Shown here piece by piece: positions 11,966-24,482 of a stretch of 64,000 nucleotides of DNA. Position numbers and translations under genes: made by a program. The notes under the pieces are model-generated. The model was not told the DNA's origin. It saw only the letters and a program-made list of their open reading frames with translations, and ran no database searches. Position 1 is the stretch's first letter; each line of letters opens with the position of its first letter. The stretch is from Thalassia testudinum (Eukaryota > Streptophyta > Magnoliopsida > Alismatales > Hydrocharitaceae): the NCBI GenBank assembly GCA_037157565.1, contig JAZHRO010000012.1:3312501-3376500 (forward strand), in the 5' to 3' direction.

Positions 11966-14730
11966 TGAAACGTCGGTTTTGTATTTGTTATAACGTTGTA
12001 GTAAGGCCGGTTATTGCCAACATTTCAAATATAAATTTTTTTACTCGGAAAATGAAAGAGTTCCCGAGGTCGAACTCAGGGAGCAAGTCGTATTCTAGAG
12101 ATATACATGTTTCTTTTACAAAATAAAGAGAGAGGGAAAGAATTTGTTGTGATGTTCTTCTTTCTTTCTCTTTCTTCAGATCTCCTTCTTCTTCTTCCTT
12201 GGTCTCTGCTATGGTGATAATCTTCTGCAATGGTGATGCTCTTCTTCTTCTTCCTGCTGTTCCTGCGTTGGTGATGTTTTTCTTTCTTCAGAGCTCCTTG
12301 TTCTTCTTCTTCTTTGGTTTTCTGCCTTGACCTCTCTTCTTCTTCTTTGGTTTTCTTTATGGCTGCAGAGCTTCTGCCTTCAGCTACTAAGTCTTTCTTT
12401 CTTCTTCTTCTGCTTCGGCCGTTGCTCTTCCTTCTTCTTCAGCCTGCCTTCTTTCCTGCTCTGGCTGCTGACTTTCCGTCGTCTGACCCGGTGCTTCGAC
12501 GACTTAACTGAGCATTTGCTACAGTGCAGCTCCTTCTTCTTCGCCTGCACTTCTTCTTTTGCCTGCACACTTCAGAGTTTTTTTTTTGTCAAGAGGCAAA
12601 ACCTACTCTACCCCCCTCCCCCGCGTCTCTCTTTCTCTCTGAAATCACTCTTCGGAAGCTCTCCCAGAGCTACCGGGTAATCGGGTTCGGGTCAGGCCCG
12701 GGTCCAGGCCCACCGGCGTGCGTGGTGGGCGAGGAGTGCAGGTCAGTCGGGTCGGGTCAGGTCCGCGGAGCGTGAGCGCGGACGAGACCGGGTAACCGGG
12801 CGGGTGAAGGGGACCTCACCCCGTGGTCAGGAGGCAGACAGCATAAGGCACTTTTTGCCTTTATGCGTCCGCGCACCTCCGAGAAGTTCCGAGGTGGGAC
12901 TAAATGTCCCACCCCAATTGAGCACCCGTCGCGGAGGGAGCAGTGGGCGATCGTGGCTTCACGCGCGGCTTTCGCCCCATCTGCGAGCCTGGGACGTTTC
13001 GCGGAGACTCCCTGCGCAACCTGGGAGTTGCACCTGGGCGAAGGCGTGCCTGCACCTGCAGGTGAAGGAGCTCTGCCTGCTCAGTAATGGCGACGGCGGG
13101 CGAGTCACCTGGTCACAGAAGAACGGCCTCTCGGCCAAATCAGACAGGCGGGGGACCTTCGCCGTGGCACGGCGAAGGTGGTCAGGGGGTCTGCAGGGGG
13201 CGAGATGGAGCCAACAGGTTGTCCTAGGTCAAACTGTGAGCGAAGAAGTGGGTGTGTTCGGTGGATCTGCAGAGGGCGTTTGGTGGGAAGTGGAGGGGCG
13301 GAAGAGGATCAGGGTGAGGAGGCGGAGGTTCTGCGGTGATCGGCGAGCCGTGTGGGTCGCTGAGGTGATGGGAGCGGCTCGCCGGAGGGTGGTCGGAGGC
13401 GGAGAGGATGAGGGTGAACAGGAGCGGTCGAGGGTTTAATTGACTAAATTGAAAGCGGGGAAAGAAAGAGGAGAAGAAGGGGAGTAGTTCTAACTTAACT
13501 GCAGGGACGAAGGGGGAGGAACAGGGCGACAGTCGTATCGACTGTCGCCGGAGAAGACGATGCCCAGTGGGGGGAGGACGGCGGTGACGACGGGGCAGAG
13601 GCAGCGCGCGCCGGTATTGCGCGACGCGGGAAGAGCAGGGGAAGAAGTCTCTGCTGCTGGTATTGCGGTAGAGCGAAGAGGAGGAGGAGGAGGAAGAACC
13701 GCCAGAGCTGGTGGGCGTCTGCCGGAGTGAGAAGAGAGGAAAGTTGGGGGTTTTCTCCGTCAGATCCAGGCTGCCCTGGTCGGTGGAGCAGCGGGGGGTA
13801 TTTATAGGGATGAAACAGGGAGGAAGGCGGAGGGAGACGACGTGTCTCCCTCGCCGGAGAATGGTCGGAATACGAACCCATACCGTCCGTGCGTTCGCAC
13901 GGCCGGTATGGTGGGCTACAATGACCAGGGGGGTGCCCCTGCGACGGCTGACGACGCAGGGCACCCCCGGTATACTTGCCAGGTCCCCCACCTCACCCTG
14001 CGCGGCGCCATGCTCCGCGCAAGGTCGCCGGAGCATGGTGCTGGCAGGGTTTTGCAGGAGGGACCTGATTGCAAAGAACAAAGGAGAGTTAGGGCCAAAA
14101 TGCGAGGGTTCAAAAGTTGAGGGCCAAAGAGTAAATATATGAGGACCAAAGTGTAAAGTCGGTCAAGGAGGTTTCTTCTTAGGCTCAAGTTTTTATACAT
14201 GACTAATTAGGACCTAAGGAATCTGATGGTGAAGTTCATTTTCATATTAAACCTTGTTTGACCGGTCAATTTGCGTAAAGACCCAAATTAAGTTATTAAT
14301 TGGGCATGGTTCTCAATGTAGGTCAAAATGGGTTCTAAAGGCCAAATTGAAGGTTCTAAACCCTAGAGATTATTTTTCTATGAATTTTAGAGGGTTTATT
14401 CTATTTTTACTTTGCCCCGAACCTTGTGAATTGAAGCGGGTTGTTTTAGGGTTACAGGTTATCATTTGGTTCCTTGGAAGTGCTGTAGCCCTTGCTAGAT
14501 CATCTCATCCCACTTTTATTCTTATTAAGCTATTTTGACCTGTGTTTGGGCCCTGAATTACCCTGTATGCAGATTATACTGGTAAAATTGCACTTTTACC
14601 CCTTATGACTGGTTTTCTTCTCAAACTCAGAATTCTCTGAGTTAAGCCTTTCCTTGAGATATGTAGGAGCTTTTATCCTTTGTATTAGGTCAAAATGAGC
14701 TAGTTATGGCTCATGATGAGGTTCTCATCA
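11966..14730 (-). repeat. B 5' LTR (right copy)
   Basis: 2765 bp, same content as 4676-7441 with about 20 differences including one 1-bp indel near 14093. The TATA box at 13799-13807 drives transcription leftward. The terminal hairpin is at 14714-14730. Confidence 0.93.
13799..13807 (-). promoter_or_regulatory. TATA box in the B 5' LTR
   Basis: Minus-strand CTATAAATA; the presumed promoter of the full-length B transcript. Confidence 0.65.
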
Positions 14731-14735
14731 GCCAA

Positions 14736-14969
14736 CAACTTGCGTGTTACCGTTATTTCAAAATATAAAAATTATATATTTGAAAACAACAAAAAGAAAG
14801 GTGATTTTTATTTTCAAGAGAGAGATTCTACTTTGTAAACAATTTGCCTCCTTAGATGACCCTAAATACTTCCCTATCTAGGTTTATAAATTTCAAAAGT
14901 TAATGTGATTTTGCATGCTGCAACGATGCTAAACCCTAGTTTTTAACAAATCATACATTTTTCGCATCA
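14736..14969 (+). repeat. A 5' LTR, third segment
   Basis: Continues the LTR after the B target duplication and ends CGCATCA, matching 23029-23254 of the 3' LTR. Confidence 0.9.
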
Positions 14970-14974
14970 CTTTT

Positions 14975-14992
14975 TGGCACCGTTGCTGAGGA
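14975..14992 (+). other. A primer-binding site (tRNA-Asp, diverged)
   Basis: TGGCACCGTTGCTGAGGA, 15 of 18 matching the tRNA-Asp complement, five bases after the LTR end. Confidence 0.85.
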
Positions 14993-16658
14993 GGCACGGC
15001 TTTGCGTTTGTTGTTCTCTTGCTTGATAAGTGGATCTCATCCCCTTATCTCTCTTCACTCTCGTGTGTGGAGGAACTACAGGAAGAAAGCGAGAATTTGG
15101 AAGCAAGAGCTCAAAGTTCCTTTTCTTCCAGCAGAATTTCAGGTTGGTTCTCTTTTCTGGTTACATAAATCATTAAAACTACCAAAAGAATATTAAACTT
15201 GGCTTTCAGGACTCTAAACAACTTAATTAAGTTGAGTGGTGCAAATTAAAACTCATTTGTTGCTTGTTTGCACCACTAAACACCACTCCACTTCAAGTGT
15301 TGGTAGTTTGATTTTCGGGTCCACTCTTCTGTCCGGATTTCAAAAATCAATTATCAACACCATAAGCCTCCTAAAATCTTGAAATTTCACTCAGTGATTC
15401 CAAATCAAGTATGAAACACCTAATACAAATTTTAAGGCAGTTGATTTGTATAAAATGTTTAAAAATTCGTGGATTGAAGAGGGGTCACCTCCTCTAATCT
15501 TATTGTTTTGCTACTGTCTGTGAATTTTGTGAATTTTTATACTCATCCAGTTTTTGTGAAATTTATCTTTCTGGAATCCTTTTTAAATTCTACACATCAC
15601 ATAAAATTGCAAATATTTTCTGAGGTCGGTGGTGGTACTGAAAGGCCTAAAATACCCTCAGGTATCATTTCTGGACCTTGACACTAGTATGAAGAAAAAT
15701 CTTTTAAAAATATCAAAAAAATTCATAAAATCTTAAAAAAACATATTTTGGAATCCTTATTTGATTTTCCATCCAATAGTGGTGTTGTTTGCCTTGTTTG
15801 GACCACTACTTAAAAGGAAAGCCTAAAACAAACTCACGGGCAGTAAAAATTCTATCTTAGGATTAATTTACTTAAGATTTCATTTCATTTCTTGAGACCA
15901 ACTTTCTAAAGGAAATCTACTCTCACCAAGATAACTTGATTTCTTTATGATTGTGAGTCTCAAACTTGTTTGAAAATTTAAAAAGGAAACCCTAAAACAC
16001 ATTAAGTTAAATTAAATCCTAAAATAAACAAAACAAACAAAAATTGTGTAACAACTTCTTTGATATTGGAATCACTTTCCAATCCCTGCACACACACCAT
16101 AAAAATTGAAATAACAGGGTAATACCCAAATCAACGCCCTCCACATTCCTTATGCACTCTAGTCTCCTAGACTTAACTAAAAATTGTAGCAATTTAACCC
16201 CTAAGATTTCATCAACCTAGGCTTGCTCTCTAGGTCTTAAGTTTTCTCTAGTTAATACCAATTCATTAACCTATATCTGGTGACAGGCTGAGGGGCTGTG
16301 TCAGACGACTAGGTTCAAGTTTACACAAGCCCTTGGGGATTTTCCTAAGATATGCTTGCGCCCAACCCTCCCCTTATTCAACTTGGCTAGATTTCTTGAT
16401 AGAACAGATATTCACTATTGAATTCTTATATTCTAGGTAAAACAAGTCTTAGGTTAATTTTTTAGGGAGACAAACTTAAGCTAGGTCTAGAAATTTTGAT
16501 TGATTGATTGCACAATTTCTTTCATCTCCATCTCTTCTCCTCCCCTCCCGTTCTTCCCTTTTATGCATGGATGACGGTCCCAAAATCCACACATGGAGGG
16601 ACCCTTTGATTTTGCCCCCCACGCTAAATGACCACTTTTTCTATCTTCTTTTAAAAAA
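14993..16658 (+). other. A 5' leader
   Basis: AT-rich, about 1.7 kb, no credible ORF. A purine-rich exon-like segment near 15070-15150 follows the PBS. A block at about 16265-16390 containing GTGTCAGACGACT occupies the place of the GTCAAA-GA-CGCGG block in the leaders of E and F. Confidence 0.6.
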
Positions 16659-18720
16659 ATGAAAAATCAACAAAACAGATCCACTAACCCTTCCACCTCT
16701 AATCCCACCTCTAACCCCACACCTAATCCAAATTTTGACCCTTCCACTCAAAACAACCCCCCCACCTTTGACTTCCCACATTTGGAGCTTCCTAATGCTG
16801 ATTTGCCTCAATCACAACGTCAAGCCCCCTCGCCTGATCTCTACACCTTGATGGCTGAGCAGATTGCTCAACTTAATGCCAATCAACAAGTGTTTGACTA
16901 GGAATATCCAAAACCTAGCCAACCAAAGGCTAAACCCGCCACCCTGACAGTAGCCTATCGTTCCTCTAAAAGATTTTTATGATCCTTCCTATTATGAGGA
17001 ATGACCAAGGGTGGTCATTCCTAATGGGGACTTTGAGATCAAGCCAACGATTCTGAACCTGATTAAACATTTCCATGGCCTTCCTAGGGAAGACCTGTTC
17101 AGCCACCTTGAAGAGTTAACGCTTCTTACACAAACAACCTGTTCCCGAAATGTGCAAGATGACCTATGGCTAATGTGGCTATTTCCATTATCTCTTAAAG
17201 ATAAGGCCGTTTACTGGTTTAGGACCATTGGTTGACCCATTACCACATGGCCTCAGCTCAAGAGCACCTTCCTCAAGAAATTCTTTCCCATAGGTCGTAC
17301 TAATTCCCTGCGAATATCTACTACGACCTTTCAACAAAAATCTAGCGTGACTTTTCATGATTCTTGGGAAAGATTCCAAGATCTCCTAAGGAGTTGCCCA
17401 CACCACGAGATTCCTTTATGGCAGCTCGTGAAGATCTTCTATCACGGATTAGAAGATCAAATTCGACATTTTGTCGATGCCTCGTGTGGCGGCAACTTCT
17501 TGAATAAGGATGCTAAGAGTGCCTATGACCTTTTTGAAGAAATGAGTGAAAACTCATTTAATCAAGCTTCCATGAACACATTTTGCAGAACTTCAAACCT
17601 GCAGTTCAATGTTCATGAAATAGGCACTTAATCTATTCCTGTCACCCAAGACGACCTTCAAATGATCGCCTAAAAACTTGACCAAATGCAAATAAATCAG
17701 AAGAAAATTGAGGAAAGACTTTCCACACCAACCCAAGCTCCACATCTAATGCACCCTAACATTCCTTAGAGAGAAAACTTGCATAATCTGAATACCACCT
17801 TTGTTGATTATCATCAATATCCCAAGGCTTTCCATGATTCACTGGGGAATTACAACTATCCAGACCCTAACCCCTCTGAAAATATTTTTGCCCTCCAGGA
17901 ACAATTTATAAATTCTTCCAATTGGAAGAATTACCCAAGCCACTCTTGGAATAACTCGGTTCCTCCCCAACCTTCAAATCAATTCAGCAGGTATGGGTCG
18001 AATTCGACTTTTCATCATGGGCCATCTCAACAAGACATCAATGCCCAGATGATGAAAACCCTAGAGGAAATGCAGAATAAGATGATGGAACTAACCTGCA
18101 CCATTACAAATCTGAATAATCAGATTGGGGTTTCTCCTAGTCAAAGAACTACAGGACATCTACCCTCCCAACCCATGCCCAAACCTAATCGTCAAAGAAA
18201 CCCGTATTAGGGTGGAAATCAAAACTTTCATACCCAGCCTCCCATAAATCCATCACCTCAACAACCTCCCTGGTTTCCACAACCATAGGCCCCCCTACCT
18301 CCTCCAAATAATAATCTGACTACACATGCAGTTACTTTGAGGAGTGGGAAAACCACCACTGACGCCGGGCCTTCATAAAATCCTGGTGAAATCTCTGCCC
18401 CTATGCAAATTGACTCTCAACCCCCACATTAGGAACAAAAAGAAATCCAAAATTCTTTGGACAAGACTCATATCCCTTTTCCCCAAGCTCTCCACTCAAC
18501 CCCTAACCGAAAAAAGAAATCTGAGCCCACAAATGATGAACTCATGGATTTATTTGGGAAAGTTCACATCAATATCCCTCTCCTAGATGCAATCAAATAT
18601 ATACCAGCCTATGCCACATTTTTGAAGGAGATTTATACTGCAAAAAGGCAGGCTAAAAATCTAGGACAGGTGCATCTTTCGGAGACAGTAAGCTCTGTCA
18701 TATAGAGCAAGCTGCCACTT
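16659..18720 (+). pseudogene. gag: A gag, decayed
   Basis: Gag forms the virus-like particle and packages RNA. Here an N-terminal Pro/Asn/Thr-rich tail (from 16659) leads, after a frameshift near 16900, into the Retrotrans_gag core (about 16970-17640) with DFYDP, FEIKP, FPLSLKDKAVYWF, FLKKFFPIGRT and the C-P-H-H segment, all typical of Athila gag. A Gln/Pro-rich linker and VTLRSGK (about 18330) follow. At least ten stops, of all three types, and one frameshift interrupt it, so no full product is made. There is no CCHC knuckle, as is usual for this lineage. It runs in frame into the protease. Confidence 0.88.
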
Positions 18721-19638
18721 ATGATGAAAGATCCAGGCACGCCTTTAATCTCTGTGATTATTGATGACACTACTTTTGATCATGCCCTCCTTGATCTTGG
18801 TGCCTCAATTAATATCATTCCCACAATATTATTTGAAGAATTTCAGATCGGTGAACTAAAACCCGTTGAGGTTACCTTGCAATTAGCCGACCGATCTACA
18901 ATCAAACCTCGTGGGATTGCCGAGGATGTTTTGGTCAAGGTTCAGAATTGTGTCTTCCCCACAGACTTTTTTGTCCTTGACATTGAGGTAACTGAATCAT
19001 TACTGAATGGACCCATAATTCTTGGACAACCTTTTCTGGCCACCGCAAAGGCAAATATAAATTGCCACACAAGCAAATTGGATATCACCTGCATGGGCCA
19101 AACTATCACTTTAGATATTTTTCAATCCTCCAAGAGATTCCATGATGATAATTTTTTTGAGTACTCAGATAATGAAATATCAAATTTAGTGGAGGAAACT
19201 ATGTTAATAGATACCCTTCTTGACCATAATTTTTTCGAGGACTCTGATTCAGAATCTGTGGCTGGTAGAAAATCTGATATGGAGACTTGTCTTGACCAAA
19301 TATCCATTCCTGATGACCCCCCTGATTATACTTCTAAAACACCCACTCATCTCTCACCCCACCCTTCCACTCTATTTTCACCCACCCTTCACCATTCTTC
19401 CCCCAAACCCTATCCAATGGACCTGCCACAAGACCCACCCAAGTTTGGCATTCATCCTGAATTAAAACCATGGCCAAACTCGGGTCACACCTACCATATT
19501 CCATCAAATTTTGATCCCTATATTTTTACCACTCCACTTTCTAGGGATCCCGAAGAAGACCCTTTTTATGTGGGCATCCAAATGTCCAACTACTTACATG
19601 ATCCTTCTTCTTCTGTGCATACATTCACGCCCGGCTGA
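18721..19638 (+). pseudogene. A retropepsin (protease) plus acidic tail; open 305-codon piece of a broken gag-protease frame
   Basis: An aspartic protease that would cut the Gag polyprotein. The active-site motif is LLDLGASIN (D-L-G-A) near residue 25, followed by VTLQLADRS and IILGQPFLATA, as in Athila retropepsins. After about residue 150 comes a long acidic, Ser/Pro-rich tail of unknown role. It is uninterrupted over 305 codons but shares its frame with the broken gag upstream (last upstream stop just before 18708) and has no leader of its own, so it is unlikely to be expressed. No RT follows. Confidence 0.82.
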
Positions 19639-20991
19639 ATGGCATAAAAGATAACACTGGATGGGAGGTAACCCATCATTTTTCCGACTTTCCCTTTTTC
19701 CTTTTTTTCTTGGTTTTAATCATCCTAAACCCGATTGTCTTTCTCTAAGGTGATCTCTTTTCCCTCCTCATGCATGATGACATTACATATCATAAGCATG
19801 GCGGGTGTTTTCAAATTTTGACGATCGATTTAGGATTTTCAAAACCTAAAAATATGCAATTTTCTTTTGTCATTTTCTGCATGCCTACATAAAAAAATAA
19901 AAATGTTGAAAACTTTTTGAGGAAAATTTTGAAAATGGGACTAAGGTTGAAAACTCACTTTACAGTACAATGGGATTTTATCTTTAACAAACTAGGGATG
20001 AGGATATAGATCTAATCATTAGAATTTCAAGGTCTATCTTTAGACTAGATCAGATATCCTTCTCTAAAATTCCACCTAAACTCGTGATAGTTCAGGTGAC
20101 TTGATCCTCATTTGTAACAAGGAAAGTATCTGGCTTAGTTTTTAATTCAAAAACTTGCATACCGTGCAAAATCCTTGTGTCAAAATTCACACACAAGCCA
20201 ACACCTAAAAATAATTAAAATTTGGAAAAACCCCTTTCGTTTGGCCTCAGGAAAAGTTTGAATCAGATCATTGGTTTGAGTTTCCACAGCCGAGAAGGAG
20301 GAAAATGGCTCTTTTGAGGATGCGATATCAACATGTTACCGCCTGGACACTGCTCTATATCTATTTTCATATCTTTAGACGGAGCATTATGGCACATTTT
20401 TGCAACTCAAGTGTCTTGGACAGTGCTCTACCCATGGTGTCGTAGCAAGAGCTTGAGTTTGCTTGGAGCACCCCTTTACACCGCATTGTGTTTTGGGGTT
20501 ATGAGCTCCTGGGTGGTGTCATGGATAGTGCTATCTTGAAGTACTGGTGCCAGAGCCCCCTCGAGGATTGGTAATGGGAATGATGATCCTGATACATCAG
20601 TAGTAAGACTAAGTTAAGAATAAGCATGGGGAAGAGAAAAAAAAAAGTTTTAAACCAAAAACATGCCCATATAAATGTTGGCTTTTCACAAGTACTAGCA
20701 TAAGGTTTTAAAGGTTATTGCAAGTTGCGAATCATATTCAAGAGCCAGAAAAATCCTAAGTACAAAAATTTTGAGTGATCTGAATTAACAAAGGGTTAAT
20801 CTATGAATTTTTTGGAGGATATATTGATCCTGTTTTGTCTAATATTTTGATCCAAAAATAAATCCTGATATTTATCTTTAACAAATCCCATAACCCTCAT
20901 GTTTAGATAAACCAAGGTCCCATAATCTCTCTCTCTACAAAAGTTGTAAAAATTAGATTTTTCAAAAATTCTGCTTTGTAAAACATTAAAG
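19639..20991 (+). other. A 3' non-coding region
   Basis: Starts with a block containing GATGGGAGGTAACCCATC, related to blocks after the last ORF of B and C. An internal PPT-like block (ATGATGACATT ... AAGCATGGCGGG) is at 19770-19807. The rest is AT-rich; the 68-codon frame at 20333 is not convincing. Confidence 0.65.
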
Positions 20992-21049
20992 TTTTGCTAA
21001 GAGACTAGCAAAAGATAAGCATAGGGGTGTGATAAACGTCAATTTATCA
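20992..21049 (+). other. A PPT between two hairpins
   Basis: Stem-loop TTTTGCTA/TAGCAAAA (20992-21013), PPT GATAAGCATAGGGGTG, then the LTR start TGATAAA ... TTTATCA (21030-21049, 7-bp stem, 6-nt loop). Confidence 0.75.
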
Positions 21050-23254
21050 TCATTCTTATGCATTAAAATAAACCTAGCTCTTAGGATTTTGCCCTGCAAA
21101 TGGGTTTTTGGGTTGCATTTAGGCATCAATTAGGTTAGGCATTCATCGAATATTTTATTATGTTTTTAATGTGTTTATTTGAGTGTTAGGGTTAATCAGA
21201 TTGTGAGATCCCCAGGACCCCAGCACTCAGGAAGGCAATTAGTGAAGGGGAAGCTCAAACTAGCTGGAACTCAGCTTGTTCCAGCTCACCATAGTTGGAT
21301 TCCAACTCACTTGGACTAGGGTTAGCTCATCCTGGCTCCATTCAACTCATCCCAGCTGAATGGAAGCTCAAGGGAGCTTATCTCAGCTCACCTTAGCTCA
21401 AGACAGCTCAGAACCAGCTCAACTTAGATGAGTCTAGCTCATCTCAGCTCCTATCAGTTCATTGGGATCTCTAGCTAACTCAATTGAGTTGATTGGAGTT
21501 CACCTCAACTCAGGACCAACTACATCCAGCTCCACTCAACTCCAGCCAGATGAAGATGACTTCATCTTAGCTTAGGAAGCTCAAGTCCAGCTCCCAGGGA
21601 CTCAGCTTAGCTCAACTTAGTTGAGCTAAGATACATTAGCTACCTCAACTAGATAGGTCCTCCCCAAGAACATCTGACCCAGCTCACCTCAGCAAATATC
21701 AATAGAAGCCAGCTTACTTTAGCTTGGCTTAGTAGCTAGTAAAGAACTAGCAAGATAAGCCAGCTAAGTAGCTCCATTCTATCCTCTTCAGCAGCTACAA
21801 GCTCCAATTCAGCTCTAGACTTCTCTTCAGCTCCTCTCCTCAAACCCTAGCTCCATATGCCTACTCCTCTACTCTCCTACTAGCTATGCTAGCTTAGCTT
21901 AGCTATGCTCCATCTCTCCTGGCCATGCAGCACCCTAAAACCCTACCTAACTAGCTCCACCAAGTAACCTAACCTAAGCCCACCTAAGCTCTACCTAGTC
22001 CACCCCTAAGTTGGCACCAACATAGTCACCTCTTCACCCCTCAACCACCATGTTGGCACCAAAACCACCCTTAACCACCCATAAAAGTGGCGCCAACTCT
22101 CCTTTGATCTCCACCATACATCTACCCCTTCCAAGCCACATCCACCCTACACATAACCCCCTTCTAGAACCTTAGTTTTGGTGCCAACTCAAGGGTCACC
22201 AACATCATAACACCCCCCCCCCCAGCCATGTGACCCTTAAGTTGGTGCCAACCACTCCTAGCCCTAGGATCCCTAACCACCTCCCAAATCCTATCCTAGC
22301 CATCCATTTCAAGAGCCACCTATACCCCCTATCCTACTCTATAAAAAGACCCTTAACCACCACCATTTTCCCCATCCTCCATTAGTGTAAATTCCACCCT
22401 ACATCCACGTATAACCCACAACCAAGGAGAAGGAGAGAAGAAGATTAAGGGCGCAACACACCCACCCCCTTGATGCCTTCTTCTTCTCATTTCTTTCTTC
22501 TCATTTCTTTCCCTTGTTCCATGCCAAGGAGGAGGAGCATTCCATTTGAGGAGGACGGCCAGGCATTGGAGGAGCTTTGAAGGTGGTACCTTCCACTTAG
22601 GGGAGCAGAGGGCATGCCCCTCTTTGTGGGCTTGCCTGGGAAGATAACACCACCTTAAAGGAGCTATTGAAGGAAGGAGTTGGATAGCCCCTTTCCAAGC
22701 CCAAGAGCCACTGAGCTTGGAGCAAGGAGCCTCCCCTCTTCACCATTTTTTAGAGGATTAGTGTTTCTTTATTTTGTACTTTAAATTCTAGTAGTAGAAG
22801 CTTTCCTCTACTATGGTTTTATGTAGAACACTTTTTGCTCATCTATTAAAGTTTCCTTTTCTTATTAGTTTTTTCTTGCATTTGCTTTCCTTGTTCTTAG
22901 CACTTTTCACTCCCTCCCCCTAATTACTCTAGGCCTCCACATGCCTAGAGTGAGCTTAGGGAGAGGCTACTCTTGTCACCATAGTGTTAGACATTAGCTA
23001 TTAGGTGTTAGTTTTTCCCACCAACAACTCACGTGTTGTTATTTCAAAACATAAAAATTATATATTTGAAAAAAACAAAAAGAAATGTGATTTTTATTTT
23101 CATGTAAGAGATTCTACTTTGCAAACAATTTGCCTCCTTGGATGACCCTAGATACTTCCCTATCTAGGTTTATAAATTTTAAAGGCGAATGCGATTTTGC
23201 ATGTTGTAACGATGCTAAACCTTAGTTTTAACAAATCACGCATTTTTTGCATCA
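21030..23254 (+). repeat. A 3' LTR, uninterrupted (2225 bp)
   Basis: TGATAAACG ... TTGCATCA. It defines the boundaries of the split 5' LTR. Contains the AGCT-rich U3 (21190-21920), the TATA box (22339-22348) and the R-U5 region. Confidence 0.92.
22339..22348 (+). promoter_or_regulatory. TATA box, A 3' LTR
   Basis: CTATAAAAAG, aligned with 4006-4013 in the 5' LTR. Confidence 0.6.
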
Positions 23255-23413
23255 TTAGGGTTTACACTCTAAGGACTAGTTTGATTGCTTGTACTGTGAG
23301 GGTGGGTATTCTCGCATCTGTCTTCTCTCTCTCATCCATAGACATTCTTCTAGTGTATGCAACGTAGAAGATCTCTACATCTTGATCTGGTACTACCTTT
23401 AGAGAGAAATCCT

Positions 23414-24092
23414 ATGAGAAGACCTGATTGTCCAAGATCTGAATCTAAACCCTCTTCAATGGCTAGTCACTACGAGGAAGATGAGGTTGAAGGGGAGGAA
23501 CAAAATCTTGATCAATAGTTCTCTTACAGAGGCAGATTGATAGGCAGGGCCATCATAATGACAGACAAATGCTGGTCATAGTACAGGCCATTACCCGACT
23601 GCAAAATGGGAGAGCAGACCAGCCTCTCAGAGACTTTTACAATCCTCCTGATGCACAACCTGAGCATTGTATTAGGATACCTCAAGATAGGGATGATTTT
23701 GAGCTCAAACCGCAAATCATTAATCTGATTCCCCACTTCCATGGCCACAACTTTGATGACCCCTTCCATCACCTTGAAGAACTTCTACACATAGGAAGGA
23801 CCTTTGGCTGGAGGAATATTAATGAGAATACCTTAATGATGAAAATGTTCCCATTTTCTTTCAAAGATAAAGCTGTTCAATGGTTGAGGATAATTGGTAG
23901 ACCAATCCTAACTTGGGAAGACTTAAGAAGCACTTTTCTAAAGAAATTCTTTCCCATAGGAAAAACAAATGCCCTTAGATGTGCCATTACAACCTTTAAG
24001 CAGAACCCGTGGGAACAATTGCATAAGGCTTGGGAGAGATTTAATGACTTAGCTAGGAAATGCCCTCATCATGGGATTCTCAAGTGGACTTG
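23414..24092 (+). pseudogene. gag: C gag, N-terminal part
   Basis: An acidic N-terminus (from ATG 23414) and, after a frame change near 23520, the Retrotrans_gag core: LRDFYN, FELKPQIINLI, MKMFPFSFKDKAVQW, FLKKFFPIGKT, WERFNDLARKCPHHGI. The frame is lost at 24088-24092, where the ACTTG target duplication of K begins; the core resumes at 29153. Homologous to gag in A and E. Not expressible as it stands. Confidence 0.85.
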
Positions 24093-24482
24093 TGTTGTTA
24101 GGTGTATTCGTCAAGTTTTAGGAAGAAGATGCTTGCATCGTAGTATAGTCGACAAAATCGCTTTACAACATTTAAATTTATAGAAGTACTCGAAAACAGG
24201 AAATGAGTCTGAGGTCATTTGCAAGGAGCAAATATGGAATTCACACACTAATCATAATATAGAAATAATGACCACAATCAATGAATCACAATTAAACATA
24301 TTCAATGAATAATATACTCAAAAATATATTCAATGATAAACCAATGTTTCCCAAGAAATAGATGGGTAGAAAGATAGAAGAGTGCAAAAAAATGGTGATA
24401 TAGATCACCACTTAAATCCCCATATTAAGCTCAAATCACAAATATCTCAAATTCTTCAATCAAGCCAAAATTTCCAATAGTA
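24093..24482 (-). mobile_element. Element K remnant: H-family LTR end, minus strand, TSD ACTTG
   Basis: Read on the minus strand this aligns with the last part of H (GGTGATCTA-ATCACCATT, TTCATTGAATAT, GTGTGAATTCC, TTTGCTCCTT) and ends CTAACAACA. ACTTG precedes it (24088-24092) and recurs at 29153-29157. Only ten bases of the LTR start (minus-strand TGGTGGTAAC) remain at 29143-29152, so the middle was deleted and is now occupied by D. Confidence 0.65.

Larger units (their letters stand above)
4676..14730 (-). mobile_element. Element B: young ORF-only LTR retrotransposon, minus strand, TSD GCCAA
   Basis: Flanked by GCCAA at 4671-4675 and 14731-14735, inside the 5' LTR of A. Read on the minus strand it runs 5' LTR 14730-11966, PBS 11962-11945, leader, one 629-codon ORF, 3' non-coding region, PPT, 3' LTR 7441-4676. 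Comparing the two LTRs by eye I count roughly 20 differences in about 2.77 kb (near 0.7%), so insertion is recent; a common plant rate of 1.3e-8 per site per year would give about 0.3 million years. There is no gag, protease, RT or integrase, so it must have been copied by enzymes from another element. It is the youngest and best preserved element here. Confidence 0.93.
1..23254 (+). mobile_element. Element A: gag-protease-only Athila-like LTR retrotransposon, interrupted by H and B
   Basis: The sequence at 1 matches the 3' LTR from 21049 on, so about 19 bp of the 5' LTR and the left target duplication lie outside the window. The 5' LTR is split into 1-142, 2823-4675 and 14736-14969 by two later insertions. 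A tRNA-Asp-type primer site follows at 14975, then leader, gag, protease, a 3' non-coding region, a PPT and the 3' LTR. No RT, RNaseH or integrase lies between protease and PPT, only about 1.4 kb, so this is a terminal-repeat gag-type non-autonomous element. It is inserted in the 5' leader of element C. Its LTR copies differ visibly and its gag is full of stops, so it is old compared with B. Confidence 0.9.
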
